Shown here in pieces: positions 44,605 to 55,162 of a stretch of 64,000 nucleotides of DNA; position 1 is the stretch's first letter, and every line of letters begins with the position of its first letter. Below the pieces are notes generated by a model that did not search any database, was not told where the DNA came from, and worked only from the letters and a program-made list of their open reading frames with translations. The stretch lies in NCBI RefSeq assembly GCF_003148645.1, contig NZ_QGGP01000001.1:682001-746000 (forward strand). The letters are read 5' to 3'. Made by a program: the position numbers and the translations under genes. The DNA is from Xanthomarina spongicola. GTDB lineage: Bacteria > Bacteroidota > Bacteroidia > Flavobacteriales > Flavobacteriaceae.

Positions 44605-45468
44605 TTAACCTAAATATGTTTTAAGTATTTTGTTTTTAGAGGTATGGCGTAATCTTCTAATACCTTTCTCTTTAATTTGTCTTACTCGTTCTCTTGTTAA
44701 TCCAAAAGTGTCTCCAATTTCTTCAAGACTCATTGGTTGTTCGTTATTAATACCATAATAAAGTCTAACCACGTCTGCTTCTCTTTGAGAGAGTGTGTTT
44801 AATGCACGATTTACTTCTAGATTCAACGAATCTTTCATTAAGCTAACGTCTGGATTTGGAGACTCACCAGATTTAACTACATCGTAAAGACTAGAATCTT
44901 CACCTTCTTTTAAAGGTGCATCCATAGATAAATGGCGACCAGAATTTTTCATAGATTGTTTTACGTCACTAATAGTCATATCTAACTCCTTGGCTATTTC
45001 GTCTGGACTTGGTGGACGTTGATGTGTTTGTTCTAAATAAGAATATGCTTTATTAATTTTATTTATAGAACCAATTTTGTTTAATGGTAAACGTACAATT
45101 CTAGACTGTTCAGCTAGAGCTTGTAAAATAGCTTGTCTAATCCACCAAACTGCATAAGAAATAAATTTAAATCCTCTGGTTTCATCAAAACGTTTGGCTG
45201 CTTTTACCAAACCTGCATTTCCTTCGTTAATTAAATCTGGAAGGGTTAATCCTTGATTTTGATATTGTTTTGCAACTGAAACCACAAATCGTAAATTGGA
45301 AGTAGTTAATTTATCTAAGGCTAATTGATCTCCTTCTCTAATTCTTTGTGCTAACTCTACTTCTTCATCTGCAGTAATTAAAGGGAGCTTACTTATATCT
45401 TGTAAATATTTATCTAAAGATTTAGACTCTCTATTTGTTACCTGCTTCGTGATCTTTAATTGCCTCAT
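44605..45468 (-). CDS. rpoD: Primary RNA polymerase sigma factor (RpoD/SigA)
   Basis: A 287-residue sigma-70 factor. Region 1.2 is [16 protein letters not shown]; region 2 holds [18 protein letters not shown] and [15 protein letters not shown]; region 3 is present; region 4 has the helix-turn-helix [23 protein letters not shown]. Region 1.1 is missing, as in all Bacteroidota primary sigma factors, which read the TTTG/TAnnTTTG promoters seen here. Confidence 0.94.
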   Translation of the reverse strand: MRQLKITKQVTNRESKSLDKYLQDISKLPLITADEEVELAQRIREGDQLALDKLTTSNLRFVVSVAKQYQNQGLTLPDLINEGNAGLVKAAKRFDETRGFKFISYAVWWIRQAILQALAEQSRIVRLPLNKIGSINKINKAYSYLEQTHQRPPSPDEIAKELDMTISDVKQSMKNSGRHLSMDAPLKEGEDSSLYDVVKSGESPNPDVSLMKDSLNLEVNRALNTLSQREADVVRLYYGINNEQPMSLEEIGDTFGLTRERVRQIKEKGIRRLRHTSKNKILKTYLG

Positions 45469-45648
45469 ATATTCCTTTTAGATTATTTTATTATTACCTA
45501 TCCTTACATAATAACCTTTTTTTTTGAAAATCCTAATAAAAGCACACTTCTTTGTTGAAATTGCTTAAAAACAGGTGAAATCTGTTAAATAATTAACAAA
45601 TTATTTATAATTATAATATTTCTTATATAATTTGAAGAGTAACAAAAA

Positions 45649-48285
45649 CTACTTGATGCTATCCTTTTTGTTTTTCTTGCCACTAAGTAAACCTCCAAGA
45701 ATATCTTTTATACCATTGTTTATAGTATTGTTTGTTTTAATAGTATCTGTTTGTATAAAAGTTGAATCTTGATTAGCACTATTAGACTCTTCAGTTATTC
45801 CTTGTAAGAAATCTTTAATGGCATTAGAACCTTGATCTAATAGTTTTTGCTTTTCAATTTCAATAAGCTGTTTGGTTAATTTAGTAACTGCAGAACTTAA
45901 ATCTGTTTTAACATTCGGGTTATTAAAAGAGCCTGTAATATTTGCTGTAACTGGAATTGAAATTTTATTGACTTTTGGATCGTTAATTTTTCCAATAAGT
46001 CTATTAATATCACTTCCTAAATATTTAGCTGGAACATCTAGAACTACATTGTAATTAATGTTTTTATCGAATCCATGAGCTCCATTAATATGAATATCTA
46101 TGTCTTCATATTTAATTGTAAATGGTTTTAAGTTTACCAGTCCATCTTTAAAAGTTAAGTTAGTTTTCAAGTCTTTTAAATCAAGCTTATTGAAATCTAT
46201 GAATTTTAATGTACTGCCTAATAAACTTAATATTTTGCTGTCCTCTGTATTTATATCTGTTGTTAATAATTCAGCAAAAGCGTTACCCGAAACAGTTGTT
46301 AAATCTGGTGTAAACTCTTTGTCTAAACTACCACTTAAGCTAATGGTTGAATTAAGTTTTCCTTCAAGAATTTTTGCAATAGGAGCTAAAGCTTGTAATA
46401 AGTCTAAATCTTTAAAAGCTTTAGATATATCAAAGTTTTCTGCTCCAAGATTGATATTAAATGTTGGAGTTTCTTTTTGAGTTGATACGTTTCCAATAAC
46501 TGCTAATTTTCCATTGAAAATATTTGTAGTCATATTCTTTAAGGTTGCTTGTTGATCTTTTATAACAAGCGTGCCTTGTACATTTTCTAAATTCAAATTG
46601 TCATAAACAACCGTTTTAGCATCAGCTTGAATGGTACAATCTAAAAATTCAGGGATTTTTAAGGATTCTTTTTTGGAGGTCGTTTTATTGTTGTTGGAAG
46701 CTGTTTTGCTTTCAACCATAAAATCACTAATGATAAAAAGATTAGAATTGACATTGAAATTTCCTTGTAATTTATTGTCGCTCAACAAGAAACCAAGTAA
46801 ATTTTTAATGGTTCCATTTGCGTGTAAATCACTTTTGCCAGTTACTGCATCAAAATTATTAAGCGAAACCGTTCCAGGATTAAATGTCATATTTGCTTTT
46901 TTAATATGAATTGGATTTACCATATCTTCAGATGAAAATATAAAATCTGTAATTGAAGCCGAGCCATTGTTTTTTATACGCTCATAGGCATTAGTCTCAA
47001 TCGCATTCATATCGAAAGCAGTATTTAATTTTGCTTTTAAAATACCACTTAACTCTTTTTCTAATTTAATAGGATAGGCTTTTGTTAGATTGGCCAAATT
47101 TAATACGCCATCTATGTCTGCATTAATCAGCATATTTTTAGTGATATTTTTTAATGTAGCAGACGATTTAAATGCATCTTGATCTATCTTAAAATTAAAA
47201 GCATTTATATCTATATAAGTATCGTCTGATTTTCCAGTGGTGTTTTTTACAGCTGCATTTATTGTAATATTATCGACACGTTTGGGTAAATCTGGATATT
47301 TAAATGATGCGTTATTGGAAGAAACTTGGATATCTAAATTTGGAATAGTCTCATCTGTCAATAAGCCCTTAATCATTCCTTTTAATTTAAAGTTTCCTGT
47401 AGTTTGAACATCTTCTATATTTTTAGAGTAAGTTTCAGGTATTATTGCTAAAAAATCTCTAAAATCGGAACCTGGATTCTCAAACGTAATATCGATATCT
47501 TGACCTGCTTCAAGCAATTGTACATAGCCATGAAACTCTAATGGTAACTTATTGATAAAAGCTTTATTTTCCTTAAAAGTGTATTTGTTGTTATCTAAAT
47601 CGAGATCTATTAATGCATCAAGTTTTAGCTCGTTATTGCTTAAATAATCTGTGCTATCTATTCTTAAACTAATTCTAGATTCTGTTTTTGTTTCTAATTC
47701 AGAAACAGTTTCAGAGAATTTTCCTTTTCCAGAATGGTTGAATTCGGTTATATAAAAAGTGGTGTTAGAGCTTTCATCTAAATAGGTTATAGCACTATTA
47801 TCAATCGAGTAGTCTTTAACATCTAAGGTAAATCCAGCAGATGAATTTTCTTTTTCATCTTTGTTTTCATCTTTGTTTTCATCTTTAAGAATATCGTAAT
47901 TGGTTTCCCCTCTTTTATTCGTTTTAAGAGTAATGAGAGCTTCGTCTATATTAATTTTATTAATTACAATAGGTTCATCGCTCGCTTTTTTAAACAATTC
48001 TTTTACAGACATGTTTAATGAAATGGATTTAGCTGTTGCTAGAGTTTCATCTTTAAAAGGTTCAAAATTTGTTATCACTAAATCACTAACATTTACTTGA
48101 GCTTGAGGAAAACTTCTAATAAAACTTAAGTTGACATCGCTAAATTCTACATGAGCATTTAGGTTTTCGTTTATGGTTCTTTTTACAACCTCTTTAATTT
48201 TAGATTGAAAAGCAAAAGGGATAGCAATTAGTAATAATAGTATTGTTAATAAAGTAATTCCAATAATTTTGAATACTTTCTTCAT
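45649..48285 (-). CDS. AsmA-like protein
   Basis: An 878-residue protein with an N-terminal helix (about 5-26) and a long periplasmic beta-rich body. The start LLAIPFAFQSKIKEVVKRTINENLNAHVEFSDV matches the chorein-N/AsmA family. A C-terminal AsmA-like domain lies near 540-790. There is a small internal repeat, KDENKDENKDE (about 136-146), and a Gln/Asp/Ile-rich end. Such proteins form hydrophobic grooves and are thought to move lipid to the outer membrane; that is family knowledge. Confidence 0.85.
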   Translation of the reverse strand: MKKVFKIIGITLLTILLLLIAIPFAFQSKIKEVVKRTINENLNAHVEFSDVNLSFIRSFPQAQVNVSDLVITNFEPFKDETLATAKSISLNMSVKELFKKASDEPIVINKINIDEALITLKTNKRGETNYDILKDENKDENKDEKENSSAGFTLDVKDYSIDNSAITYLDESSNTTFYITEFNHSGKGKFSETVSELETKTESRISLRIDSTDYLSNNELKLDALIDLDLDNNKYTFKENKAFINKLPLEFHGYVQLLEAGQDIDITFENPGSDFRDFLAIIPETYSKNIEDVQTTGNFKLKGMIKGLLTDETIPNLDIQVSSNNASFKYPDLPKRVDNITINAAVKNTTGKSDDTYIDINAFNFKIDQDAFKSSATLKNITKNMLINADIDGVLNLANLTKAYPIKLEKELSGILKAKLNTAFDMNAIETNAYERIKNNGSASITDFIFSSEDMVNPIHIKKANMTFNPGTVSLNNFDAVTGKSDLHANGTIKNLLGFLLSDNKLQGNFNVNSNLFIISDFMVESKTASNNNKTTSKKESLKIPEFLDCTIQADAKTVVYDNLNLENVQGTLVIKDQQATLKNMTTNIFNGKLAVIGNVSTQKETPTFNINLGAENFDISKAFKDLDLLQALAPIAKILEGKLNSTISLSGSLDKEFTPDLTTVSGNAFAELLTTDINTEDSKILSLLGSTLKFIDFNKLDLKDLKTNLTFKDGLVNLKPFTIKYEDIDIHINGAHGFDKNINYNVVLDVPAKYLGSDINRLIGKINDPKVNKISIPVTANITGSFNNPNVKTDLSSAVTKLTKQLIEIEKQKLLDQGSNAIKDFLQGITEESNSANQDSTFIQTDTIKTNNTINNGIKDILGGLLSGKKNKKDSIK

Positions 48286-48377
48286 GTAAAGTGATTTATG
48301 GGTTTATTGTAAGTATATACGTATAAAATTGCATCAAAGTTGTTAAAAAACAAAAGTTTAATAAAACTTTAATAACC

Positions 48378-49082
48378 TTAGAGAATATCTATTTCTTCGT
48401 TTGTTTTTAAATGAAAACGTTTTTTGAAAAGATAAACGCCTAAATAAAGAAAAGGAGTGTCTAACATGGCAATAATAACTTTAAATAGAAAGCCAGCAAT
48501 AAGTAAGCCATAAAATTTATTCCATTCTATAATGTTAAAAGAACAAAGTAAAAGAAGTATGGTACAAGTGTCTACAAATTGCGATAAAAAGGTAGAGAAA
48601 TTATTACGTAACCATAAATGTCTGCCTTTTGTTAAGCGTTTCCAAAAATGATAAATTTGAATATCCACAAATTGAGCAAACAAATAAGCTATCATGCTGG
48701 CAGCAACAGCAATTGCTGTATTTCCAAAAGCAGTTGAAAATAAATTGTCATTTACTGGAGACCAGCTTGTTGCTGGAGCAGCATTAGCTATTAAAACAAT
48801 TGAAAGCGAAAAAATCGAAGCAAAAATTCCAGCAACCACTACTTGATTGGCTCTTTTTTTACCATAGATTTCGCTAATTAAATCCGTTATTAAAAAGGTT
48901 ATTGGATAAGGCAAAATGCCAACTGAAAGTTCGAATAACTTAACTCCAAAAATTTCAATATCAAAAGGATGCCAATAAAAAAATTTCTGAAAAATCAAGT
49001 TTGAAACCACTAAAGATGTAATAAATAAAGCTGCTAAAAACAGATAGATTTTTTGTGCAGCTAGTTTATCTTTTAAGGTCAT
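48378..49082 (-). CDS. Queuosine precursor transporter (YhhQ/VUT family)
   Basis: A 234-residue protein with six or seven helices. The motif YPITFLITDLISEIYGKKRANQVVVAG (about 56-82) is the DUF165/YhhQ hallmark. YhhQ imports the queuosine precursors preQ0/preQ1 in E. coli. The cytoplasmic loop KRLTKGRHLWLRNNFSTFLSQFVDT is conserved. It stands alone, divergent from folK. Confidence 0.9.
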   Translation of the reverse strand: MTLKDKLAAQKIYLFLAALFITSLVVSNLIFQKFFYWHPFDIEIFGVKLFELSVGILPYPITFLITDLISEIYGKKRANQVVVAGIFASIFSLSIVLIANAAPATSWSPVNDNLFSTAFGNTAIAVAASMIAYLFAQFVDIQIYHFWKRLTKGRHLWLRNNFSTFLSQFVDTCTILLLLCSFNIIEWNKFYGLLIAGFLFKVIIAMLDTPFLYLGVYLFKKRFHLKTNEEIDIL

Positions 49083-49153
49083 TGAAAATTGTGAATAAAT
49101 AGGTTTGGTAAATATAAACTATTAAAAATTCTTTTAGTTAATTTGTTTTTTCA

Positions 49154-50302
49154 ATGGATACACGACAAAAAATTTACATTTCAATAGGAAGCAATAAAGG
49201 CGACAGATTAAAATATCTGCAAGATGCTATTAATCTGATTTTTAATAAAATTGGAAAAATTAATATCATTTCTAAAGTCTATAATACGCCTGCTGTTGGA
49301 TTTGAAGGAGCAGATTTTTTGAATTGTTGTGTTATTTTAGAATCAGATTTAGAGCCAAACAAGGTCATGCAAGAATTGCTTGCAATAGAAACATCTTTAG
49401 GAAGGCAAAGAGATGAAAATCTTGGTTATCAATCCAGAACCATCGATTTAGATATATTATTTATAGATGAAGAAATAATCGACACAAATACTCTTCTTGT
49501 GCCACATCCAGAGCTTCATAAAAGAAAATTTGTTTTAAAGCCATTATTAGAGATTGCACCTAAATTAACACATCCAAAGTTAAATAAAAGCATATCGGAT
49601 TTGTTGGAAATATGTGAAGATACAAGTGTGTTAGAACCTATAAATATTTGGTTAAAAAATCCAAGCAAACAATTTCAATTTACCAGTTATAATTATATAG
49701 CTATTGAAGGGAATATTGGCGCAGGAAAAACAAGTTTGGCTACCATGATTTCTAAAGATTTTAATGCCAAGTTGATTTTAGAACGTTTTGCTGAAAATCC
49801 GTTTTTACCTAAATTCTACGAAGATGCAAAACGTTATGCGTTTACTTTAGAAATGTCTTTTCTAGCAGACAGATACCAGCAAATTAGCGACGATTTATCT
49901 CAATTGGATTTATTTAAAGATTTCATTATAAGTGATTACGATATCTATAAGTCACTTATTTTTTCGAAAATTACATTACCTGAAGATGAGTTTAAACTTT
50001 ATAGAAAACTTTTTTATTTAATGTATAAAGACATCGCTAAACCAGAATTATACGTGTATTTGTACCAAAATACAGAACGTTTGCAAGAAAATATTAAAAA
50101 ACGTGGACGAGATTACGAACAAAACATTGAAAACGAATATTTAGATAAAATAAACACAGGCTATTTAGAATTTCTAAAAAATCAAACAGAACTAAATGTG
50201 AAGATCATAGATATTTCAGATAGGGATTTTGTTGATAATCGAGAAGATTACCTTTGGATCTTAAGTGAAATATGTCATAAAGATGATGCAACACAGAATT
50301 GA
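49154..50302 (+). CDS. folK: FolK-deoxynucleoside kinase fusion
   Basis: A 382-residue protein with two enzymes in one chain. Residues 1-160 are 6-hydroxymethyl-7,8-dihydropterin pyrophosphokinase: ISIGSNKGDR at the start, GRQRDENLGYQSRTIDLDILF near 83-103, and VPHPELHKRKFVLKPL. From about 178 a deoxynucleoside kinase begins with IEGNIGAGKTSLA (P-loop 186-193), with ERFAENPFLPKFY and a lid rich in Arg (LQENIKKRGRDYE). The first half acts in folate synthesis, the second in purine or pyrimidine deoxynucleoside salvage. The fusion recurs in Bacteroidota. It overlaps the next gene by 20 bases. Confidence 0.92.
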   Translation: MDTRQKIYISIGSNKGDRLKYLQDAINLIFNKIGKINIISKVYNTPAVGFEGADFLNCCVILESDLEPNKVMQELLAIETSLGRQRDENLGYQSRTIDLDILFIDEEIIDTNTLLVPHPELHKRKFVLKPLLEIAPKLTHPKLNKSISDLLEICEDTSVLEPINIWLKNPSKQFQFTSYNYIAIEGNIGAGKTSLATMISKDFNAKLILERFAENPFLPKFYEDAKRYAFTLEMSFLADRYQQISDDLSQLDLFKDFIISDYDIYKSLIFSKITLPEDEFKLYRKLFYLMYKDIAKPELYVYLYQNTERLQENIKKRGRDYEQNIENEYLDKINTGYLEFLKNQTELNVKIIDISDRDFVDNREDYLWILSEICHKDDATQN

Positions 50303-50774
50303 ACAAATTAAAGATAGATGCGTTGTTGGAATAAAAGCCAACATGACTATTCAAACTATTCAGCAAGAAACAGGAAATTTGGCTAGACAATTTATGCCAA
50401 GAAGACATGAAGTTGCGTCTCGAGTTGGAAAACTTGTATTTTCTATTCAAAATTATGGGAATCTTAAGATGAAAGATGTAACTCCACAAACAAGGTTTGA
50501 AAAATGGTTAGGTGTTGAGGTTTCTAATATTAACCATATTCCAGAAGGAATGGAAACGTTCATTCTAGAAGCCGGAACTTATGCTGTTTTTTCGTATAAA
50601 GGATCCATTGAAGATTTTCCAAAAAGCAGACAATATATTTTCCAAGAGTGGTTACCAAATTCTATGTATCAATTAGATAATAGAGCTCATTTTGAAGAAT
50701 TATCTGAAAATTATAGCAAGGATTTGCAAAACACAGAAGAAGACATTTGGATTCCTATTAAAAAAAGAAGCTGA
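50283..50774 (+). CDS. GyrI-like/effector-binding domain protein
   Basis: About 163 residues from ATG 50283 inside the end of the folK fusion; ATG 50286 is equally possible. The body matches the GyrI/AraC effector-binding fold: KANMTIQTI, WLGVEVSNINHIPEGMETFILEAGTYAVFSYKGS and YIFQEWLPNSMYQLDNRAHFEEL. This domain binds small hydrophobic or cationic ligands and can hydrolyse some. It has no DNA-binding part. Partner unknown. Confidence 0.82.
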   Translation: MMQHRIEQIKDRCVVGIKANMTIQTIQQETGNLARQFMPRRHEVASRVGKLVFSIQNYGNLKMKDVTPQTRFEKWLGVEVSNINHIPEGMETFILEAGTYAVFSYKGSIEDFPKSRQYIFQEWLPNSMYQLDNRAHFEELSENYSKDLQNTEEDIWIPIKKRS

Positions 50775-50793
50775 TTTAAAACCTTAAACTGCT

Positions 50794-51453
50794 CTAGAAT
50801 AGTTTGTATAAGGTTGTTACAATGCGTCCTTTATTCTTTTCAAGAATGTGTTCTCCAAGTTTTTTTTCTTCTTTAAAGTCTAGATTAAATGGGGATTCTG
50901 TAATAATAACACCACTATTTTGTTTTAGTCTAATCCCTTGACCAGAAATAACATCTTTATTTGGAATAAAGTTCCCCATAGGTATATGTTCGGTTAGAAT
51001 AATGTATTTATAAGAGGTTATTTTTTTAATTACGCTTTGTATTTCAGTATTAGACAAATGCTGTAATACTTGTCTTATTATAATACAGTCTCCAGATGGA
51101 AGATTATCTTTTGTAATGTCTAAACACAGGAACTCTAAGTTGTCTTCTTTGTATAGTTTTTGATTTCTAGTAATAAGTTTATCGACTATATCTATAGCAA
51201 TATATTTTTTAGTGTATTTAGCAAGGTGCTTTCCAATATTAAAATCGCCACAACCTAAATCGCAAACAACTAAAGCATTGTTATTAGATTTTAAAAATGC
51301 GATGATAGCATCTAAATAAGGATTAATAATTTTTGGATCGTGTGAGCCTATTCCAGAATAAAAATCATGTGTTTTTCCTCCCCAAAGTTTTAGGTCATAA
51401 ATCTGATTCATAACATCTTTAGTAGGCCAAGGAGTCTTTGTTTTTTTTATCAC
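50794..51453 (-). CDS. Class I SAM-dependent methyltransferase
   Basis: A 219-residue protein with motif I VVCDLGCGDFNIGKHLA (about 83-99), an acidic end of strand 2 (YIAIDIVD) and motif IV-like DCIIIRQVLQHLSN. The substrate is not evident. Its ATG is directly followed upstream by the stop of a TrmH-type gene on the same strand, so the two are coupled. Confidence 0.82.
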   Translation of the reverse strand: MIKKTKTPWPTKDVMNQIYDLKLWGGKTHDFYSGIGSHDPKIINPYLDAIIAFLKSNNNALVVCDLGCGDFNIGKHLAKYTKKYIAIDIVDKLITRNQKLYKEDNLEFLCLDITKDNLPSGDCIIIRQVLQHLSNTEIQSVIKKITSYKYIILTEHIPMGNFIPNKDVISGQGIRLKQNSGVIITESPFNLDFKEEKKLGEHILEKNKGRIVTTLYKLF

Positions 51454-51993
51454 CTATTTTGAGTTTGCAGTAAGCTTAGAAAATAAATCCCAAACTACAA
51501 CACCACAACTTACAGAAATATTTAAAGAATGTTTGGTTCCAAACTGTGGGATTTCTAAAACAACATCGCTATTACTAACAATATTTTGAGCAACACCTTT
51601 AACTTCATTTCCAAAAACAAGTGCATATTTGGTTTTTTGTTGAGGTTTAAAATCATTAAGCATCGTAGCATTTTCAGCTTGTTCAATAGACACTATTTTA
51701 ATGTTATCTTTTTTTAGATTTTCAACTAATTCTAAGGTGTTTTCAACATATTCCCAAGCAACAGTTTCTGTGCTCCCTAAGGCTGTTTTGTGGATATCTT
51801 TGTGTGGAGGAATTGCTGTAATGCCACAGAGATAAATTTTTTCAATTAAAAAGGCATCACTTGTTCTAAAAACAGAACCAATATTGTTTAGGCTTCTAAT
51901 GTTATCGAGTACGATAATTAATGGTGTTTTTACTTTTTCTTTAAAATCTTCAACACTTAGTCTATCTAACTCGCTATTTTTTAGTTTACGCAT
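51454..51993 (-). CDS. TrmH/SpoU family RNA methyltransferase
   Basis: A 179-residue SPOUT methyltransferase. The three family motifs are present: NIRSLNNIGSVFRTSDAF, VFGNEVKGV, and IPQFGTKHSLNISVSCGVVVWDL, which forms the trefoil knot that binds SAM. It probably 2'-O-methylates tRNA or rRNA; the exact site is not told by sequence. It is divergent from mutS with 122 bases between. Confidence 0.9.
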   Translation of the reverse strand: MRKLKNSELDRLSVEDFKEKVKTPLIIVLDNIRSLNNIGSVFRTSDAFLIEKIYLCGITAIPPHKDIHKTALGSTETVAWEYVENTLELVENLKKDNIKIVSIEQAENATMLNDFKPQQKTKYALVFGNEVKGVAQNIVSNSDVVLEIPQFGTKHSLNISVSCGVVVWDLFSKLTANSK

Positions 51994-52115
51994 TTTAAAA
52001 ATTGTGAATAATTGTAAATAACTTCTATGGTTTAGGCTTTACAAAACATGAAATTATGGTTACATTAGCAACCCTACATTTAAAGCAAAAGTAACACATA
52101 AAAATCATTTAACCA

Positions 52116-54728
52116 TTGGCAAAAAAAACTAAAAAAGTAACGCCTTTAATGAAACAGTACAACGCTATTAAGGTTAAGTATCCTGATGCCTTGTTATTGT
52201 TTCGTGTAGGAGATTTTTATGAAACTTTTGGTGAAGATGCTATAAAAACAGCTGGTATTTTAGGTATTATTTTAACGAAAAGAGGAGCAGGAAGCGAAAG
52301 TGAAATAGAGCTAGCTGGATTTCCACATCATTCGTTAAATACCTATTTACCTAAACTTGTAAAAGCTGGCGAACGTGTTGCAATTTGCGATCAGTTAGAA
52401 GATCCTAAACAAACTAAAACCATTGTAAAACGTGGTGTTACCGAATTAGTGACTCCAGGAGTTGCTTTTAATGATGAGGTTTTAAAGTCGAAATCCAATA
52501 ATTTCTTATGTTCTGTTTACTTCGGAAAAATACATATAGGGATTTCATTTTTAGATATTTCAACAGGAGAGTTTTTAACGTCTCAAGGTAATGAAGAATA
52601 CATTGACAAGCTGCTTCAAAATTTTAAACCAAGTGAAGTGCTTGTTTCTAAACAAAAGCGAAGCGATTTCAAGACAGTTTTTGGCGACGATTTTCACACT
52701 TTTTATTTAGAGGATTGGGTGTATCAAATTGATTATTCTAACGAAACCTTAATCAAACATTTCAATACAAATACTTTAAAAGGTTTTGGAATAGAAGAGT
52801 TATACGAAGGGATTATTGCTTCAGGTTCTATCTTGCATTATTTAGCCGAAACACAACATAATAAATTGCAACATATCACATCGATCAGCAGAATTGCCGA
52901 AGATGATTATGTGTGGATGGATAAGTTTACCATTAGAAACCTAGAGCTGTATTATTCTACCAATAACAATGCAGTAACGCTTTTAAATGTTATTGATAGA
53001 ACCATTTCTCCAATGGGAGGACGATTATTAAAACGTTGGTTGGCGCTTCCTTTAAAGGATATTAAGAAAATAAAACAACGTCATGAAGTGGTTGACTTTT
53101 TGAGTAAAAATAAGCAAGTACTTCAAAAAATTCAGAATCACATCAAGCATATTGGCGATTTAGAGCGCTTAATTTCAAAAGTCGCTACAGGTAAAGTAAA
53201 TCCTCGAGAAGTCATTCAGCTTAAAAACTCTTTGGAAGCTATTGTTCCAATAAAAGCATTGGCATCCAATTGTGACAACGAATCTTTAAAAATTATTGGA
53301 GATACACTGCAAAGTTGCCAGATACTTCGTGAAAAAATAAAGGAGACTTTAAATGAAGATGCTCCTGTAAATGTTTTAAAAGGCTTTACAATTGCTGAAG
53401 GTTTTTCTTCAGAATTAGACGAGTTACGAGGTTTATCTCTTTCTGGAAAAACCTATTTAGATAACATGTTGCAACGTGAAAGTGAACGAACAGGAATCAC
53501 GTCGTTAAAAATTGCATCAAACAATGTATTTGGTTATTATATTGAAGTTAGAAACACACATAAAGATAAGGTTCCAACCGAGTGGATTAGAAAACAAACT
53601 TTAGTTAATGCAGAGCGTTATATTACTGAAGAGCTTAAAGAATATGAAGCTAAAATTTTAGGAGCCGAAGAACGCATCTCAGCTATAGAACAACAGCTGT
53701 TTTCTGAATTGATTGGTTGGATGATGCAGTACATAAAAGCTGTTCAGCAAAATGCAAACTTAATTGGGCAATTGGATTGTTTGTGTGGTTTTGCACAATT
53801 AGCAAACGATAATAATTATGTGTATCCAACCATAGATAATTCAACCGATTTAGACATCAAAGATGGAAGGCATCCAGTAATTGAAAAACAATTACCACCA
53901 AGTGAAGCCTATATAGCAAACGATGTATTCTTGAATAGAGAAACACAACAAATCATCATGATTACTGGGCCAAATATGTCTGGTAAATCGGCTATTTTAC
54001 GTCAAACAGCTTTGATTGTACTTCTAGCTCAAACAGGAAGTTTTGTGCCTGCAAAATCAGCCAGAATTGGTGTGGTGGACAAAATATTTACTAGAGTAGG
54101 AGCTAGCGATAATATTTCCATGGGAGAATCGACTTTTATGGTTGAGATGAACGAAACAGCTTCTATTTTAAATAATCTTTCTGAAAGAAGTTTGGTTTTA
54201 CTAGATGAGATAGGAAGAGGAACCAGTACCTATGATGGGATTTCTATTGCTTGGGCAATAAGTGAATATTTACACGAACATCCTGCAAAAGCGAAAACCT
54301 TGTTTGCTACACATTATCATGAGTTAAACGAAATGACCGAAACTTTCGAGCGTATTAAAAACTATAATGTTTCGGTAAAAGAATTAAAAGACAATGTACT
54401 TTTTTTAAGAAAGCTAGTCCCTGGAGGATCTGCTCATAGTTTTGGAATCCATGTTGCTAAAATGGCTGGAATGCCTCAACAAGTCTTACATCGCGCTAAT
54501 AAAATATTAAAAAAGTTAGAGCAATCGCATTCCAGTGAAGAATTAACAGAAAAAGTAAAAACTCTAGATAACGAGATGCAATTAAGTTTTTTCAATCTGG
54601 ATGATCCGTTATTAGAAAATATTAAAGAAGAAATTTTACATATTGATATAGATACACTTACACCAGTTGAAGCGCTTATGAAACTCAATGAAATAAAACG
54701 TATGTTGGTAAAGAAAAAGATGGCTTAA
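52116..54728 (+). CDS. mutS: DNA mismatch repair protein MutS
   Basis: An 870-residue MutS. The mismatch-binding motif is [14 protein letters not shown] (about 29-42). The core and clamp domains follow, then the ATPase with [15 protein letters not shown] and [12 protein letters not shown]. The C-terminal helix-turn-helix ends [14 protein letters not shown]. The start is TTG 52116, which gives [16 protein letters not shown], the usual family opening; no ATG fits better. Confidence 0.96.
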   Translation: MAKKTKKVTPLMKQYNAIKVKYPDALLLFRVGDFYETFGEDAIKTAGILGIILTKRGAGSESEIELAGFPHHSLNTYLPKLVKAGERVAICDQLEDPKQTKTIVKRGVTELVTPGVAFNDEVLKSKSNNFLCSVYFGKIHIGISFLDISTGEFLTSQGNEEYIDKLLQNFKPSEVLVSKQKRSDFKTVFGDDFHTFYLEDWVYQIDYSNETLIKHFNTNTLKGFGIEELYEGIIASGSILHYLAETQHNKLQHITSISRIAEDDYVWMDKFTIRNLELYYSTNNNAVTLLNVIDRTISPMGGRLLKRWLALPLKDIKKIKQRHEVVDFLSKNKQVLQKIQNHIKHIGDLERLISKVATGKVNPREVIQLKNSLEAIVPIKALASNCDNESLKIIGDTLQSCQILREKIKETLNEDAPVNVLKGFTIAEGFSSELDELRGLSLSGKTYLDNMLQRESERTGITSLKIASNNVFGYYIEVRNTHKDKVPTEWIRKQTLVNAERYITEELKEYEAKILGAEERISAIEQQLFSELIGWMMQYIKAVQQNANLIGQLDCLCGFAQLANDNNYVYPTIDNSTDLDIKDGRHPVIEKQLPPSEAYIANDVFLNRETQQIIMITGPNMSGKSAILRQTALIVLLAQTGSFVPAKSARIGVVDKIFTRVGASDNISMGESTFMVEMNETASILNNLSERSLVLLDEIGRGTSTYDGISIAWAISEYLHEHPAKAKTLFATHYHELNEMTETFERIKNYNVSVKELKDNVLFLRKLVPGGSAHSFGIHVAKMAGMPQQVLHRANKILKKLEQSHSSEELTEKVKTLDNEMQLSFFNLDDPLLENIKEEILHIDIDTLTPVEALMKLNEIKRMLVKKKMA

Positions 54729-54758
54729 AAATAAATTGAATTATTTTTTAAAAAAGAC

Positions 54759-54788
54759 TTTGCAGTTCATATAAATATTTTAAATTTG
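54759..54788 (+). promoter_or_regulatory. Promoter of the tRNA pair
   Basis: TTTG (54759-54762), an 18-base spacer and TAAATTTG (54781-54788) form a full consensus match, 57 bases before the first tRNA. This is the best promoter match in the window. Confidence 0.75.
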
Positions 54789-54845
54789 CATCCGCAATCG
54801 AGAGATTGCTTGCCTGCCATTTGGAAGGTACGTTCATTAAAAACT

Positions 54846-54917
54846 GCGAAAGTAGCTCAGGGGTAGAGCATCACCTTGCCAAGGTGGAGGTCGCGGGTTC
54901 AAATCCCGTCTTTCGCT
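54846..54917 (+). tRNA. tRNA-Gly (GCC)
   Basis: A full cloverleaf of 72 bases: acceptor GCGAAAG pairs with CTTTCGC, the anticodon loop TTGCCAA gives GCC, and the T arm reads GCGGGTTCAAATCCCGT. The discriminator is T and CCA is not encoded. Confidence 0.96.
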
Positions 54918-54942
54918 CTATACACTGAATAAAATATACCAA

Positions 54943-55026
54943 GCTGAAGTGGTGGAATTGGTAGACACGTTGGACTTAAAATCCAATGTCCATTAGGACG
55001 TACGGGTTCAAGTCCCGTCTTCAGTA
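54943..55026 (+). tRNA. tRNA-Leu (UAA)
   Basis: An 84-base class II tRNA. Acceptor GCTGAAG pairs with CTTCAGT (one G-U pair), the anticodon stem-loop TTGGA-CTTAAAA-TCCAA gives TAA, and there is a long variable arm and a T arm ACGGGTTCAAGTCCCGT. The discriminator is A, and CCA is not encoded. It lies 25 bases after tRNA-Gly, likely on the same transcript. Confidence 0.96.
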
Positions 55027-55032
55027 CAGATG

Positions 55033-55060
55033 AAAAGCCGAAACGAAAGTTTCGGCTTTT
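55033..55060 (+). terminator. Terminator of the tRNA transcript
   Basis: AAAAGCCGAAAC and GTTTCGGCTTTT form a 12-bp perfect stem capped by a GAAA tetraloop and followed by TT. It starts seven bases after tRNA-Leu. Confidence 0.9.
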
Positions 55061-55162
55061 TTGTTTTAAAAAATTACAGAAAGCTCACTTTTGGCAATTC
55101 TCTTCTTTATAACAAAACCTTTGTCGAAGATATATAAGTTTTTAAAGTTTGATGTTTTAAGA

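Noticed and set aside
47860-47890. Short tandem repeat within the AsmA-like gene
   Set aside because: Two to three copies of a KDEN codon block in a charged loop; it keeps the frame and looks like ordinary slippage, not a mobile or CRISPR repeat.
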